Shown piece by piece: positions 41,205-50,728 of a stretch of DNA of 64,000 nucleotides; position 1 is the stretch's first letter; every line of letters starts with the position of its first letter. The notes under the pieces were generated by a model. That model ran no database searches. It was not told where the DNA came from and was given only the letters and a program-made list of their open reading frames with translations. The DNA is from Betaproteobacteria bacterium (GTDB lineage Bacteria > Pseudomonadota > Gammaproteobacteria > Burkholderiales > Casimicrobiaceae), in assembly GCA_013298765.1 (NCBI GenBank), contig JAAFJA010000003.1, forward strand, positions 372,001 to 436,000, written 5' to 3'. The translations under genes were made by a program, and so were the position numbers.

Positions 41205-43832
41205 CTACGGCGATATTCCCGCAGCCAAGGTCTTTTCAATCCATTCACTCACGTTGGCTGAGAGTTTGGGCGTAGCCTGAATGCGTTTTAGTGCGCGCTC
41301 TTGCAATGAGCGCGCGTTTGGCTCAAATCGGTTCCAACGCGAAAACGCGTTACAGAACCGCGTTGCGAGCGACGGATTGTTCGCATCAAAGGCGATGATT
41401 TGATCCGCAATGAATTCGTAGCCCGAACCGTCTGCTGCGTGAAATCCGCGCCAGTGGTTCACAGCGAACTGTTGAACGACTGCGCGCACACGATTCGGAT
41501 TTTTGCTGTCGAATTTTGGATGTTCGAGCAAACGCTTCGCGCAAGCAACAGCCGAGCTCGCATCGCCGATTCGCGCAGTGGCTTGCAGCGTGAACCAGCG
41601 ATTGAGCGTTGTGCCTTCGCTAAGCCAGCGGTCGTGGAATGCCTGATACATCGCGTCGCGCTCGGGACACGCCACATCGCGCAGCGATCGGAGCGCGGCT
41701 TCAACGTCGGTCAAGTTGTCAGCGCTTGCGAAAAGCGCCTTCGAGGCGCTAATCGACGCGGCCGTGGGCGCAACATTGGCAAGCGAGAGGACGCACGCGG
41801 ACAAAGCGCGGTGTGCCGCATCTCTTGCTTGCATCGAGTAGGTGTGGCCAGCAAGCGTGGCGCGCTCCGCGGCGTAGCGCTGCAGAAGCGCAGCATGATT
41901 TGCTCGAGCGATAGCGTTCAGCAACGCGTCACGGCGGTCCGCGATCTTCGACGCGTCGATCAGGGTTTCGCGCTCGGCAAGCTCATCTTCCGTTGGAAAC
42001 TGAAGCAATTGCGCGAGCAATGCCGGGTCGGTTTGCCGATCGCGTATCAGCGCGCCTACGGCAGCTTGCAATTGATCCGCCGCGCCTCGTTGCGCCGACT
42101 CGCCAAGCGCCGCAAACGCGCGCAAGAATAAATCGCGCATTGCCTGCCAACGCACCACGCCATCACTGTCGCGAACAGCGAGCGTGAAGAGTTCGTCATC
42201 GGTGTAATTGAATTCGATTCGAACTGGCGCCGAGAAGCCGCGCAGCAGAGAAGGCGTGGGCTGGCGCTTCACGCCATCGAACACAAATCGCTGCGAGGCT
42301 TCGGTGAGCGTCAGGACGCGCTCATGAGACGGCGCGCCGTCACCTTCAATGAGCGCTACGGCGACAGGAATCACCATCGGCGATTTAGTCGGCTGACCCG
42401 GGGTTGCAGGAATGCTTTGCGTTAGCGTAAGGGTGTAGCGCTCGGCGCTCGCATCAAACGCGGCTTCGGCGCGAACGAGCGGAGTACCCGCTTGGCTATA
42501 CCAGCGCTTGAATTGGCTCAGGTTTTGCCCGCTCGCCGCTTCCATCGCAGCGACAAAATCGTCACACGTGGCAGCGGTACCGTCGTGGCGCTCAAAGTAG
42601 AGATCCGAGCCTTTGCGATACGCCTCAGCGCCTAAAAGCGTGCGCAGCATTCGGATGACTTCTGCGCCCTTTTCATACACCGTGACCGTATAGAAGTTAT
42701 CAATCGCTTCGTACTCATCTGGGCGAATCGGGTGCGCCATCGGCCCCGCGTCTTGCGGGAATTGATGGGCTTGCATGAACGCTGTTTCGGCGATGCGCAA
42801 TACAGCCGGCGAGCCACGGTCCGCACTGTATTGCTGATCACGAAATACCGTGAAGCCTTCCTTCAGCGAGAGCTGGAACCAATCGCGACACGTGACGCGA
42901 TTGCCGCTCCAGTTGTGGAAGTATTCGTGTGCGATGATGGAGTCGACCAGCTCGAAATCGTGATCGGTGGCGATGTCTTTGTCGGCCAAGAGGAAACGCG
43001 AGTTGAAGATATTCAACCCCTTGTTTTCCATCGCGCCCATGTTGAAATCATCAGCGGCGTAGATCATGAATCGATCGAGGTCATACTCGCGGCCATAAGC
43101 CTCTTCGTCCCACTTCATCGATGCTTTCAGGCATGCCATCGCCCACTCGCAACGCGGAAGATTCGCGGTGGTGGAATAGATTTCGAGCAATACCTTACGC
43201 TCTGATCTCGTGATGAAGCTGTCGCTAATTTTGTCGATATTGCCTGCGACCAGTGCGAAGAGATACGACGGCTTTTTGTGCGGATCGTGCCACACGGCTT
43301 CATGACGACCGTTATCTAAGTCGCGGGTGGAGACCAAGTTTCCGTTAGCCAACAACACAGGGTAGCGTGATTTGTCTGCGCGAATCGTGACGCGATATTC
43401 GCTCAACACATCGGGGCGATCAGGGAAGTAGGTGATCCGACGAAAGCCTTCGGCTTCGCACTGCGTGCAGAACGTGCCATTCGTAAGATAGAGCCCCTCT
43501 AGCGCGAGATTGCCTTCGGGATCAATCTCGGTCTCGATGACAACTTCGCCCGCGCTCCCGGGTGATGCGATCCTAAGCACCTGCTCGCTTACGACGTAAG
43601 CGGTAGCGTCAAGCGCCGCGTCATTGAGAGTAATGGCGATGAGCGTTTGCTTCTCGCCAAGAAGCACGAGATCGGCCGCCGTATCGCTGGTCGCGCGGAA
43701 TCGGAGCGTGCTTCTCACCCGCGTTTTGCGCGGATCCAAATCGAATTCAAGCGCAATCTGGTCGATCGCAAAATCAGGCGCTCGGTAGGCGCTGCGCAGG
43801 ATTGTTACCGAGCTTGCATCGCGGAACATCAT
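41205..43832 (-). CDS. pepN: Aminopeptidase N (M1 metallopeptidase)
   Basis: Broad-specificity cytosolic aminopeptidase of 875 residues, normal for PepN. The N-terminal domain is followed by the GAMENKGLNIF exopeptidase motif. The zinc site HEYFHNWSGNRVTCRDW and the downstream ExxxF (LKEGFTVFRDQQ) are intact; the tyrosine of VTVYEKGAEVIRM fits the catalytic tyrosine. The long helical C-terminal domain is complete. The start overlaps the FKBP gene stop by 4 bp. Confidence 0.97.
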   Translation of the reverse strand: MMFRDASSVTILRSAYRAPDFAIDQIALEFDLDPRKTRVRSTLRFRATSDTAADLVLLGEKQTLIAITLNDAALDATAYVVSEQVLRIASPGSAGEVVIETEIDPEGNLALEGLYLTNGTFCTQCEAEGFRRITYFPDRPDVLSEYRVTIRADKSRYPVLLANGNLVSTRDLDNGRHEAVWHDPHKKPSYLFALVAGNIDKISDSFITRSERKVLLEIYSTTANLPRCEWAMACLKASMKWDEEAYGREYDLDRFMIYAADDFNMGAMENKGLNIFNSRFLLADKDIATDHDFELVDSIIAHEYFHNWSGNRVTCRDWFQLSLKEGFTVFRDQQYSADRGSPAVLRIAETAFMQAHQFPQDAGPMAHPIRPDEYEAIDNFYTVTVYEKGAEVIRMLRTLLGAEAYRKGSDLYFERHDGTAATCDDFVAAMEAASGQNLSQFKRWYSQAGTPLVRAEAAFDASAERYTLTLTQSIPATPGQPTKSPMVIPVAVALIEGDGAPSHERVLTLTEASQRFVFDGVKRQPTPSLLRGFSAPVRIEFNYTDDELFTLAVRDSDGVVRWQAMRDLFLRAFAALGESAQRGAADQLQAAVGALIRDRQTDPALLAQLLQFPTEDELAERETLIDASKIADRRDALLNAIARANHAALLQRYAAERATLAGHTYSMQARDAAHRALSACVLSLANVAPTAASISASKALFASADNLTDVEAALRSLRDVACPERDAMYQAFHDRWLSEGTTLNRWFTLQATARIGDASSAVACAKRLLEHPKFDSKNPNRVRAVVQQFAVNHWRGFHAADGSGYEFIADQIIAFDANNPSLATRFCNAFSRWNRFEPNARSLQERALKRIQATPKLSANVSEWIEKTLAAGISP

Positions 43833-44389
43833 TGCTTTTTCTTCTCTTCGTCTTTTGCGGGGACGTAGGCCGAGCCTTCCGTCTTAGGCTGTTGCGTTTT
43901 GCCAATCACGCCCATCAGCTCAACATCAAACACCAACGTCGCGTTAGGCGGAATCTTCGGCGGCGAGCCTTTTTCGCCGTACGCTTTGTCTGGCGGAATG
44001 ATGATTGTGCGCTGCCCGCCTACTTTCATGCCGGGAATGCCTTCGTCCCAGCCTGTTATCACGCGGCCCACACCAATGAGAAAACCAAACGGGAGCGGCC
44101 GCCCAATTGAGCTATCAAATTTGTCGCCCTTATTGCCCGGTTTCGTAGGGTCCCAAAGATAGCCCGTGTAATGCACGAGGACAGGTGCGCCGCGTTCGGC
44201 GACCGCTCCAGTACCTTCAAGTCGATCCTGAATTTGAAGGCTCGTCGGCGCTTTTGACGCGTTTGGCGGAGTTGCCGCGGGCGCGGCGGCTGGTGAAGCG
44301 CTGGGCGTGGCGGTCTGTGCGTACGCCAATGTCATAAAAAGACTTGCGCTCACGACTGCGATCAGCGCGCGGCTGGGACTGGCTATCAT
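43829..44389 (-). CDS. FKBP-type peptidyl-prolyl isomerase, exported
   Basis: Periplasmic folding helper of 186 residues from the ATG at 44389. The N-terminus has a Sec signal peptide (cleaved near AYAQ) and a low-complexity Ala/Pro/Thr linker of about 30 residues. The FKBP domain contains LVHYTGYLWD, GKF-like GDKFDSSIGRPLPF, VIxGWDEGIPGMKVGGQRTIIIPPDKAYGE and IPPNATLVFDVELM. It has a lysine-rich C-terminus. An overlapping frame to 44458 was not preferred. It is divergent from the 549-residue unknown gene across 98 bp. Confidence 0.93.
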   Translation of the reverse strand: MIASPSRALIAVVSASLFMTLAYAQTATPSASPAAAPAATPPNASKAPTSLQIQDRLEGTGAVAERGAPVLVHYTGYLWDPTKPGNKGDKFDSSIGRPLPFGFLIGVGRVITGWDEGIPGMKVGGQRTIIIPPDKAYGEKGSPPKIPPNATLVFDVELMGVIGKTQQPKTEGSAYVPAKDEEKKKQ

Positions 44390-44487
44390 CGAAACCCTCG
44401 GTGAAAATAACGGGCAATACTGGCGCGAAACGCCAAAAGGTATTGTATGTTTCGCCACGCTTCACCAAATACGCCCTGACAACAACT

Positions 44488-46137
44488 ATGCTCCGGTGGC
44501 TGTCCTCTCTGACCGACCAGCGCCCTTTGGGTTCTGCCTCGGGTGCTCGAAAGTTTGCGGCATCGCTTGATCGCGATCTGTTCGCTGCCGCCGACCGTGT
44601 TTGTGATTTGTTGCGTGAATTCACCGCTGAAAATGAGGAGGCAAAGGATCTTGATCCTGCGCCGCTGATCGAGCTTGAAAAGCAAGTGGCAGAGATTTCG
44701 CAACGCCTAGAGCGCGACTTTTTGGCGGCCTCTTCGCAGGCGCATTCGCTGCGTAATCGCCTCTGGGAATCGGGCTACGAATGGGCAATGCGCTTTGCAG
44801 ACGCGTATCGCGTGTTGCTCGCCTCCATTGACGTTGCACCCAATCCGAAATTTGTGGGCGGTTATGCCCGCGCAGCCCATGCGCTGATCTCATTTCGTGC
44901 AATGGGCTATCGCTACCGGCTTTATCGCCACGAAGAGTGGATACCTGGTAACTGGCGTGAGCTCAATCAGCAGTTCAAACGAATTTGTGAGCTCGGTCTC
45001 GACCATCGTCCTATTCCGGATGGCCCCGACAATACCCAAAGCTATCCGGCGCGGATGTTCGTAGCGCTAGTCCTGCTGCGCTTGGGTAACGCCGGTTCGT
45101 ACATGCCGGTGCAGACGCGCCAGCTGTGGGAGAAGTTGGTCGAGCAGACGCACGATGCGCGATTAACCGCCCGCCCGTCTGCTGATGGCGGATTTGTAGT
45201 CGATTTATCGAGCGCCGAAGGCTTGCAGCCACGACACTCCGTTCCGCAGGGCGGGCACTTTTTGTTTTGCGACACGTCTGCAATCTATCAGCGCCTCATG
45301 GCCTGGCTCGACCAAGCGCAGCGTGACACCAGCGGCAGCACCGGTACGCAAGGCAGCGGCATGACGGCTTCAATCAATGCACTGCGCTCGGCTGTATTGC
45401 GCATTGATCCCGAATTTAAGCCGCTTGAGCGAGCGAGTCAGCGCAACACCGATGGCGGACGCTTAGTCGCTGTCTACGGCCTGCACAAATGCGCCATTGC
45501 GGTTGGGTTTGAGCCGCATGTGGTTTCGCCACGACTCGAGGGTGAGAGCTACGGCTATGCCGATGCGCACGAAATCCAAACGTTGGGCTTGCTTCGCGAA
45601 TCAACGATGAAGCGGCTGAAACGCGATTTACCGCCAGAGGTCACCAAACTCAACCTGCAGTATTGGCATCTGCGCGACCGCAGCGATACGGGATATCGCT
45701 GCGTCATGCCGAACAGTGGCGATCAGTCAATCAAGTTGCGCGATATCGCTGCAGTTTGTGAAGAAGGCGATCATGCGGTCTGGCAAATTGCGATGATTGT
45801 GCGGCTGCTCAAGTTGCCTGCGGGCCATATCGAGCTCGGGCTTCAAGTGCTTACTCGGGAAGCCGATGCGCTCGACGTACGCTCGCTGCGCACGAAGCCC
45901 AACATGTATGGCAACACGACAACTACATCGGCGAGTTCGCTCTTTAAAGTGCTTCGCTTAAAAGGCGCATTTTTCGGCCGCCCGATCATGGACCAAAGCT
46001 GGATTGTGTCGAGCGCGGACTACAGCGCAGGCGTGATTTACGAAGCGGCGGCGACATCGCGAAAGTACGAGGCGAACACCGTCATCGCAGAGGGCTCCGA
46101 TTGGATTTGGGTTCAGCCCACCGAAATCGTGCGCTGA
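44488..46137 (+). CDS. Unknown conserved-looking protein, 549 residues
   Basis: I do not recognise a known family with confidence. The start at 44488 (MLRWLSSLTDQRPLGS) was chosen because the frame further left runs antisense to the FKBP gene and its promoter. Residues about 20-260 look alpha-helical, with two clusters of aromatic residues (YEWAMRFADAYRVLLASI; MGYRYRLYRHEEW). Residues about 310-440 include LSAVLRIDPEFKPLERAS-like and FEPHVVSPRLEGE. The last about 100 (LRTKPNMYGNT to WIWVQPTEIVR) look beta-rich and could be a PilZ-like barrel. No signal peptide or membrane helix is evident. It lies between fkp and fmt and may be a cytosolic regulator. Confidence 0.62.
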   Translation: MLRWLSSLTDQRPLGSASGARKFAASLDRDLFAAADRVCDLLREFTAENEEAKDLDPAPLIELEKQVAEISQRLERDFLAASSQAHSLRNRLWESGYEWAMRFADAYRVLLASIDVAPNPKFVGGYARAAHALISFRAMGYRYRLYRHEEWIPGNWRELNQQFKRICELGLDHRPIPDGPDNTQSYPARMFVALVLLRLGNAGSYMPVQTRQLWEKLVEQTHDARLTARPSADGGFVVDLSSAEGLQPRHSVPQGGHFLFCDTSAIYQRLMAWLDQAQRDTSGSTGTQGSGMTASINALRSAVLRIDPEFKPLERASQRNTDGGRLVAVYGLHKCAIAVGFEPHVVSPRLEGESYGYADAHEIQTLGLLRESTMKRLKRDLPPEVTKLNLQYWHLRDRSDTGYRCVMPNSGDQSIKLRDIAAVCEEGDHAVWQIAMIVRLLKLPAGHIELGLQVLTREADALDVRSLRTKPNMYGNTTTTSASSLFKVLRLKGAFFGRPIMDQSWIVSSADYSAGVIYEAAATSRKYEANTVIAEGSDWIWVQPTEIVR

Positions 46138-46424
46138 GCGGGCGGCGTCTCACCGCGCGATAGGAGTAAGCGCTGAGTCCACATCGAATCGGGTCTCGCA
46201 GGCCGAATCATCGATTCCGGTTTTCCCGAAATGACTGAATAGCCCCGATAAAGGCGTGTTTTGCTCGCATTTGCTGAACTGCACAGTGGCGCATTTTCCC
46301 CACGACAGCCACCGCGAAAGACGCCATCACAGCGTCGCGCCCGCGTCGGCAAAGCGCTTTAATGCAGGCTCAGTGGCGCCGCTCGAGCTCGTAAACGTTG
46401 CGCGGTAGTCGTGGTGATGCCGCC

Positions 46425-47405
46425 TCAGCCGTTGAGCTGATCGCCGTTCTTTGGCGAGTTGTTTCCTGTACACCACGCCTGCGTCGGCAGCCGTTTAGAC
46501 CCAGCTAGCTGCGTTTCGAGCAAAGTGAGCAATTGCTTACTGTTGCCCGCGCCGCACACGACGGAGAGGCGATTTGCGCCCCGCACCACGCTTCCGCTTT
46601 CGAGCGTTGTGAGCGACTGCGGCGACAGGCATGGTTCAACCTCGACCTGCGAGCGCCAGATTTTTAGCTTTTCCCCCTGCCAGGTGGTCCACGCGCCGGG
46701 CGCGGGATCGAATGCGCGAATGCATCGTTCGATCGCCTCGGCAGGTTGCGACCAATCGATTCGCGCCTCATCTACGGAAATCTTCTTCGCGTAGGTAACC
46801 CCAACTTCGGGTTGTGGCACCTCGGCGACTGGCTCGCCGCGTGTAAGCGCGCTCACAACCTCGACGCACGCGGATGCGCCGAGCTCGGCTAGTCGATCGT
46901 GAAGCGTTCTGCTCGTGTCGTCAGCGGTAATTACGGTGGCGCGAGCGAGGAGCACGGCGCCCGTATCAAGCCCCGCTTCCATACGCATGATGCAGACGCC
47001 CGTTTCGTGATCGCCCGCGAGTAACGCGCGCTGGATGGGGGCCGCACCGCGCCAGCGCGGCAGCAGTGAGCCATGAATATTCAGGCATCCGAGCCGAGGA
47101 ATATCAAGAACAACTTGCGGAAGAATAAGCCCGTAGGCTGCAACGATCATGAGATCGGGCGCGAGCGCTCGTAGTTCATCCTGAGCCTCGATCGACTTCA
47201 AGGATTGCGGTTGGAATACGGGAATCTGATACTTGAGGGCAAGCGTCTTCACCGCGCTCGGTGTCAATTTCATGCCACGTCCAGCGGGTCGGTCTGGCTG
47301 CGTCCAAGCGCCCACGATTTGGTGCCCGGAGACGACAAGGGCTTCAAGTGCTACCGCAGCGAAATCAGGGGTTCCAGCGAAAAGGATCCGAAAGTCGGTA
47401 CTCAT
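46425..47405 (-). CDS. fmt: Methionyl-tRNA formyltransferase
   Basis: Formylates initiator Met-tRNA using 10-formyl-THF. It has 326 residues from ATG 47405 (the TTG just upstream is less likely). LFAGTPDFAAVALEALV at the N-terminus, the catalytic NIHGSLLPRWRGAAPIQRAL segment and a loop with GVCIMRMEAGLDTG are present. The C-terminal tRNA-binding barrel reaches APGAWTTWQGEKLKIW. The end (KNGDQLNG) extends slightly past the usual. It lies 18 bp downstream of def on the same strand, the normal def-fmt order. Confidence 0.97.
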   Translation of the reverse strand: MSTDFRILFAGTPDFAAVALEALVVSGHQIVGAWTQPDRPAGRGMKLTPSAVKTLALKYQIPVFQPQSLKSIEAQDELRALAPDLMIVAAYGLILPQVVLDIPRLGCLNIHGSLLPRWRGAAPIQRALLAGDHETGVCIMRMEAGLDTGAVLLARATVITADDTSRTLHDRLAELGASACVEVVSALTRGEPVAEVPQPEVGVTYAKKISVDEARIDWSQPAEAIERCIRAFDPAPGAWTTWQGEKLKIWRSQVEVEPCLSPQSLTTLESGSVVRGANRLSVVCGAGNSKQLLTLLETQLAGSKRLPTQAWCTGNNSPKNGDQLNG

Positions 47406-47423
47406 CAAAACTCGATGTACGCC

Positions 47424-47933
47424 CTAATCGGCGCGATGTTCTCGGGCGCGCTTTTTAAGCTTACTCTTCACGCGCATCTGCTTCAGGGAAGACAAATACT
47501 CGACAAACACTTTGCCTTGCAGGTGATCCATTTCGTGCTGAATGCAGACCGCGAGTAGGCCGTCCGCTTCAAGCGTATAGGGCGTCCCAGAGGCGTCTTG
47601 CGCTTGCAGAGTCACACGTTCGGCGCGGGGCACACGATCATAAATTTCCGGCACCGAAAGGCAGCCCTCTTCGCCCACCGCTTGGCCACTCGCCGCCACG
47701 ATTTCCGGATTGATAATGACTTTCAGGTCTGATTTATCCTGCGATACGTCGATCACGATCACCCGTTTGTGAACGTCGACCTGAGTCGCAGCCAAACCAA
47801 TACCTGGTGCGGCGTACATCGTTTCCGCCATATCGTCGACCAGCCGCTTGATCGCTGAATCAAAGGCGGTAACAGGGGTAGCGATCTTTTTAAGGCGAGG
47901 ATCGGGATATTCGAGAATGGGTAACAAAGCCAT
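47424..47933 (-). CDS. def: Peptide deformylase
   Basis: Removes the formyl group from nascent proteins. It has 169 residues. All three signature motifs are present: [26 protein letters not shown] (the metal-binding cysteine) and [14 protein letters not shown] (HExxH metal site). The [12 protein letters not shown]-terminus is typical. It is first in the def-fmt pair and divergent from the LysM gene across a 298-bp gap that should carry both promoters. Confidence 0.98.
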   Translation of the reverse strand: MALLPILEYPDPRLKKIATPVTAFDSAIKRLVDDMAETMYAAPGIGLAATQVDVHKRVIVIDVSQDKSDLKVIINPEIVAASGQAVGEEGCLSVPEIYDRVPRAERVTLQAQDASGTPYTLEADGLLAVCIQHEMDHLQGKVFVEYLSSLKQMRVKSKLKKRAREHRAD

Positions 47934-48231
47934 ACTAATTCAGGAGAAAGGCGATAAGGCCAATGAATTGATTTCGTCGCTGGAGGCTCGTTTCGGCGCA
48001 GCGCGGAGTTTCCCGCTTACCGTTCGCCGCAACTGACACAAAAAGTGGTGAATTAGACAACCCAGCCAGGTGCAACACCATGTATTGCTTGCCAAATCAT
48101 CGGGCTCACTGCACAATCTTCATGTACTTTCTTAAGTTTGAGGCGTGATTGACGCATGCAAGCTGCCTGCGCCGATTTTTCGGCTCCGGGCCATCCATAA
48201 CCACGCAGTCATCCTCATCCGGGAATCACGA

Positions 48232-49497
48232 ATGTTAACGAACCGAGCTTTGGCGACCCGCCCGGCGTCTGCCGCAATGAAATCCTCCGCTGATGGTGGC
48301 GCGCTGCGCCGCACGCTAGCCGCGTTAGCTGCGGTCGGGCTCATCGCGTCTGCATCTGCGCAAGCCCCTGCAGCGCCGCCCGCTGCGAGCGCAAGCGACG
48401 CGGCCCCCGCTGCGGCGTCGCCCGTGCAAATCCAGGAAAACGCGCCGGACCGCTACACGGTCGTCAAGGGCGACACCCTTTGGGCGATTTCTGCGCGCTT
48501 TTTGAAGCAGCCTTGGCGCTGGCCCGATGTGTGGCGAATGAATCGCGAGCAGATTCGTAACCCGCACCTGATTTATCCCGGCCAGGTCGTCGTACTTGAT
48601 CGCAACGCACCGGGCGGACCTCGCCTGATGGTTGAAGATCCGAACGCGGCGCGTCCAACGGGCGTGGTGCGTTTATCGCCGCAAATTCGTGGCGAAGCAC
48701 GCGAAGCGCAGCCCATTATCAGCATCGATCCAAAAGATGTTGAACCGTTCATGGTGCGAAATCTTGTCATTGGTGCCGAAGCGTTTGCTGATGCGCCGCA
48801 GATCGTGCGCGCTCAAGGCGAACGCGTAACCATGGCCGCGGGTGATCCGTTTTACGCGGTCGGCGTGAAACCGGAAATGGGCAAAGAATTCCAAGTGTTT
48901 CGACGCGGCCGTGAACTGCGCGACACCACTATTCCGGCGCGTCCTTGGTATCGTTGGCGTCATAACGAACCCGATCCGCAAATCATCGGCTACGAAGGCG
49001 AGTATCTGGGCGATGCGCGCGTCGTGAATGCGGGCGATGTGGCGAAGCTCGAAGTCGTCACCACGCGCCAAGAAATTCTCATTGGCGATTACTTGATCCC
49101 GACGCCGCCGGTTGAGCAGCCGCGCTACATCCCGCGGGCGCCAGACGCACAGATTGACGCGCTGGTCATGACGCTGCCCTCTGGCGTTCAGGAGGCCGCG
49201 AAAACATCGGTGGTCACGATCAATCGTGGCGCACGCCACGGCGTTGAGCTGGGGCATGTACTTGCCATCTTTAAGCAGCCCCAAACCTTTAAAAATCCGC
49301 GTTACAGTGAGCCCACACTAAACTGGGTTCCGTTCTGGCCGAAGCAACAGGCCACCGAGTCTGCAACGCTTGCGATCCCCGAGGAGCGGATCGGGCTCGT
49401 ATTCATCTATAAAGTGTTTGATCACGTTTCCTACGGCATGGTGATGAACACCGGCAAAGAGCCTGTCGTCGTCGGTAACCGCTTGCGAAATCCGTAG
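48232..49497 (+). CDS. LysM-domain protein, exported
   Basis: Periplasmic or cell-wall-associated protein of 421 residues. I chose the ATG at 48232. A signal peptide follows (GLIASASAQAP), then an Ala/Pro-rich linker and a LysM motif at about residues 70-125 (DRYTVVKGDTLWAISARFL and NREQIRNPHLIYPGQVVVL). The remaining 290 residues are unknown beta-rich sequence. This gene precedes dprA-topA in many betaproteobacteria and should bind peptidoglycan. Confidence 0.88.
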   Translation: MLTNRALATRPASAAMKSSADGGALRRTLAALAAVGLIASASAQAPAAPPAASASDAAPAAASPVQIQENAPDRYTVVKGDTLWAISARFLKQPWRWPDVWRMNREQIRNPHLIYPGQVVVLDRNAPGGPRLMVEDPNAARPTGVVRLSPQIRGEAREAQPIISIDPKDVEPFMVRNLVIGAEAFADAPQIVRAQGERVTMAAGDPFYAVGVKPEMGKEFQVFRRGRELRDTTIPARPWYRWRHNEPDPQIIGYEGEYLGDARVVNAGDVAKLEVVTTRQEILIGDYLIPTPPVEQPRYIPRAPDAQIDALVMTLPSGVQEAAKTSVVTINRGARHGVELGHVLAIFKQPQTFKNPRYSEPTLNWVPFWPKQQATESATLAIPEERIGLVFIYKVFDHVSYGMVMNTGKEPVVVGNRLRNP

Positions 49498-49529
49498 TCC
49501 ACTCGCGATTCGCGTTATCGGTCAAAGTG

Positions 49530-49552
49530 AAGGGCACCTGCGTGGTGCCCTT
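49530..49552 (+). terminator. Hairpin after the LysM gene
   Basis: AAGGGCACC (49530-49538) pairs perfectly with GGTGCCCTT (49544-49552) around a 5-base loop, 32 bp after the LysM stop codon. A short GTGTTTC follows rather than a long T-run, so termination may be partial. dprA starts 27 bp later. Confidence 0.55.
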
Positions 49553-49578
49553 CGTGTTTCGGTCTGTCCCTTTTTCTT

Positions 49579-50685
49579 ATGCCTCACGCCGTTGATGATC
49601 GATTGTTTCTTCGCCTTGCGCTCACGCGAGGCGTGGGTTCGCGCACGGCGCACAAATTGCTGCGCGAATTTGGCGCGGTCAGCACAATCTTTGACGCAAG
49701 CGAAGCTAGCCTCGCTGCGATTGCCGGTGAGAAGCTCGCGCGCGCACTCAAGCATGAGTCCGCCGAGACGAGTGCGCAAATCGACGCAACGCTCGCATGG
49801 CTCGACCAAAGCGATCACAACCTGCTTACGTGGGCGCATCCGTTGTACCCTCAAGCGCTTCTCGAAAGTGGCGACGCGCCCGTCGTGCTTTACGCAAACG
49901 GCAAACTCGCAACGCTCGCGAAACCGGCCATCGCAATGGTCGGCTCGCGAAACTGCTCCCAAGGCGGTAGCGACACCGCAGAGCAGTTTGCAGAGGCCTT
50001 CGCAAACTACGGCATCGCGATCGTGTCGGGCCTCGCGCTTGGCATCGACGCTGCCGCCCACACCGGCGCGCTTCGCGCGAAACAGCCCGATGTCACGATC
50101 GCCGTCGTCGGCACTGGCATCGATCGTGTTTATCCCGCGCGCAACAAAACGCTCGCACATGCAATCGCAGAGCGTGGGCTGATCGTGTCAGAGTATCCGC
50201 TTGGCACTGCGCCACTCGCTGAGAATTTTCCTCGTCGCAACCGTATTATCAGTGGACTATCGCGCGGTGTGCTGGTCGTAGAGGCGTCGATGCAGTCCGG
50301 CTCACTGATAACCGCGCGGCTCGCTGCGGAGCAGGGTCGAGATGTATTCGCGATTCCTGGCTCAATCCATTCGACATTTCACAAAGGTTGCCACCACCTC
50401 ATTAAGCAAGGCGCAAAATTGGTCGAATCAGCGCACGATGTTTTGGAAGAGCTCAGCCTCGGCCGCGCTGAAGACGCACCGTCCTCGACCGTGAGCGAAT
50501 CTCTGCTTGACGATGACGACGCGGCCGCGCTGTTGAAATTCATCGAACACGCGCCAATCGACGTTGATCGCCTGGTTGAGCGTAGCGGTTGGAGCGTGGA
50601 TCGAGTAAGTGTTGCACTGACGCTTTTGGAGCTCAACGCTCGCGTAGAAGCGCTTCCTGGCGGGGTTTGGGCGCGACGTGGGTAG
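49579..50685 (+). CDS. dprA: DNA-processing protein DprA
   Basis: Loads RecA onto incoming single-stranded DNA in natural transformation. It has 368 residues. The Rossmann-like DprA core includes AMVGSRNCSQGGSDTAEQFA, SGLALGIDAAAHTGAL, AVVGTGIDRVYPARN, LIVSEYPLG, NFPRRNRIISGLSRGVLVVEA and GSLITARLAAEQGRDVFAIPG. The C-terminal winged-helix-like segment (about 300-368) is present. It lies 43 bp upstream of topA. Confidence 0.96.
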   Translation: MPHAVDDRLFLRLALTRGVGSRTAHKLLREFGAVSTIFDASEASLAAIAGEKLARALKHESAETSAQIDATLAWLDQSDHNLLTWAHPLYPQALLESGDAPVVLYANGKLATLAKPAIAMVGSRNCSQGGSDTAEQFAEAFANYGIAIVSGLALGIDAAAHTGALRAKQPDVTIAVVGTGIDRVYPARNKTLAHAIAERGLIVSEYPLGTAPLAENFPRRNRIISGLSRGVLVVEASMQSGSLITARLAAEQGRDVFAIPGSIHSTFHKGCHHLIKQGAKLVESAHDVLEELSLGRAEDAPSSTVSESLLDDDDAAALLKFIEHAPIDVDRLVERSGWSVDRVSVALTLLELNARVEALPGGVWARRG

Positions 50686-50728
50686 CCCGTGTTAGCGCCC
50701 GTCAACAATTTCTGGTTACACTGAAAAA

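Noticed and set aside
46138-46424. Possible gene in the 287-bp gap between the unknown gene and fmt
   Set aside because: Only a 79-codon arginine-rich frame without ribosome-binding site; nothing supports coding.
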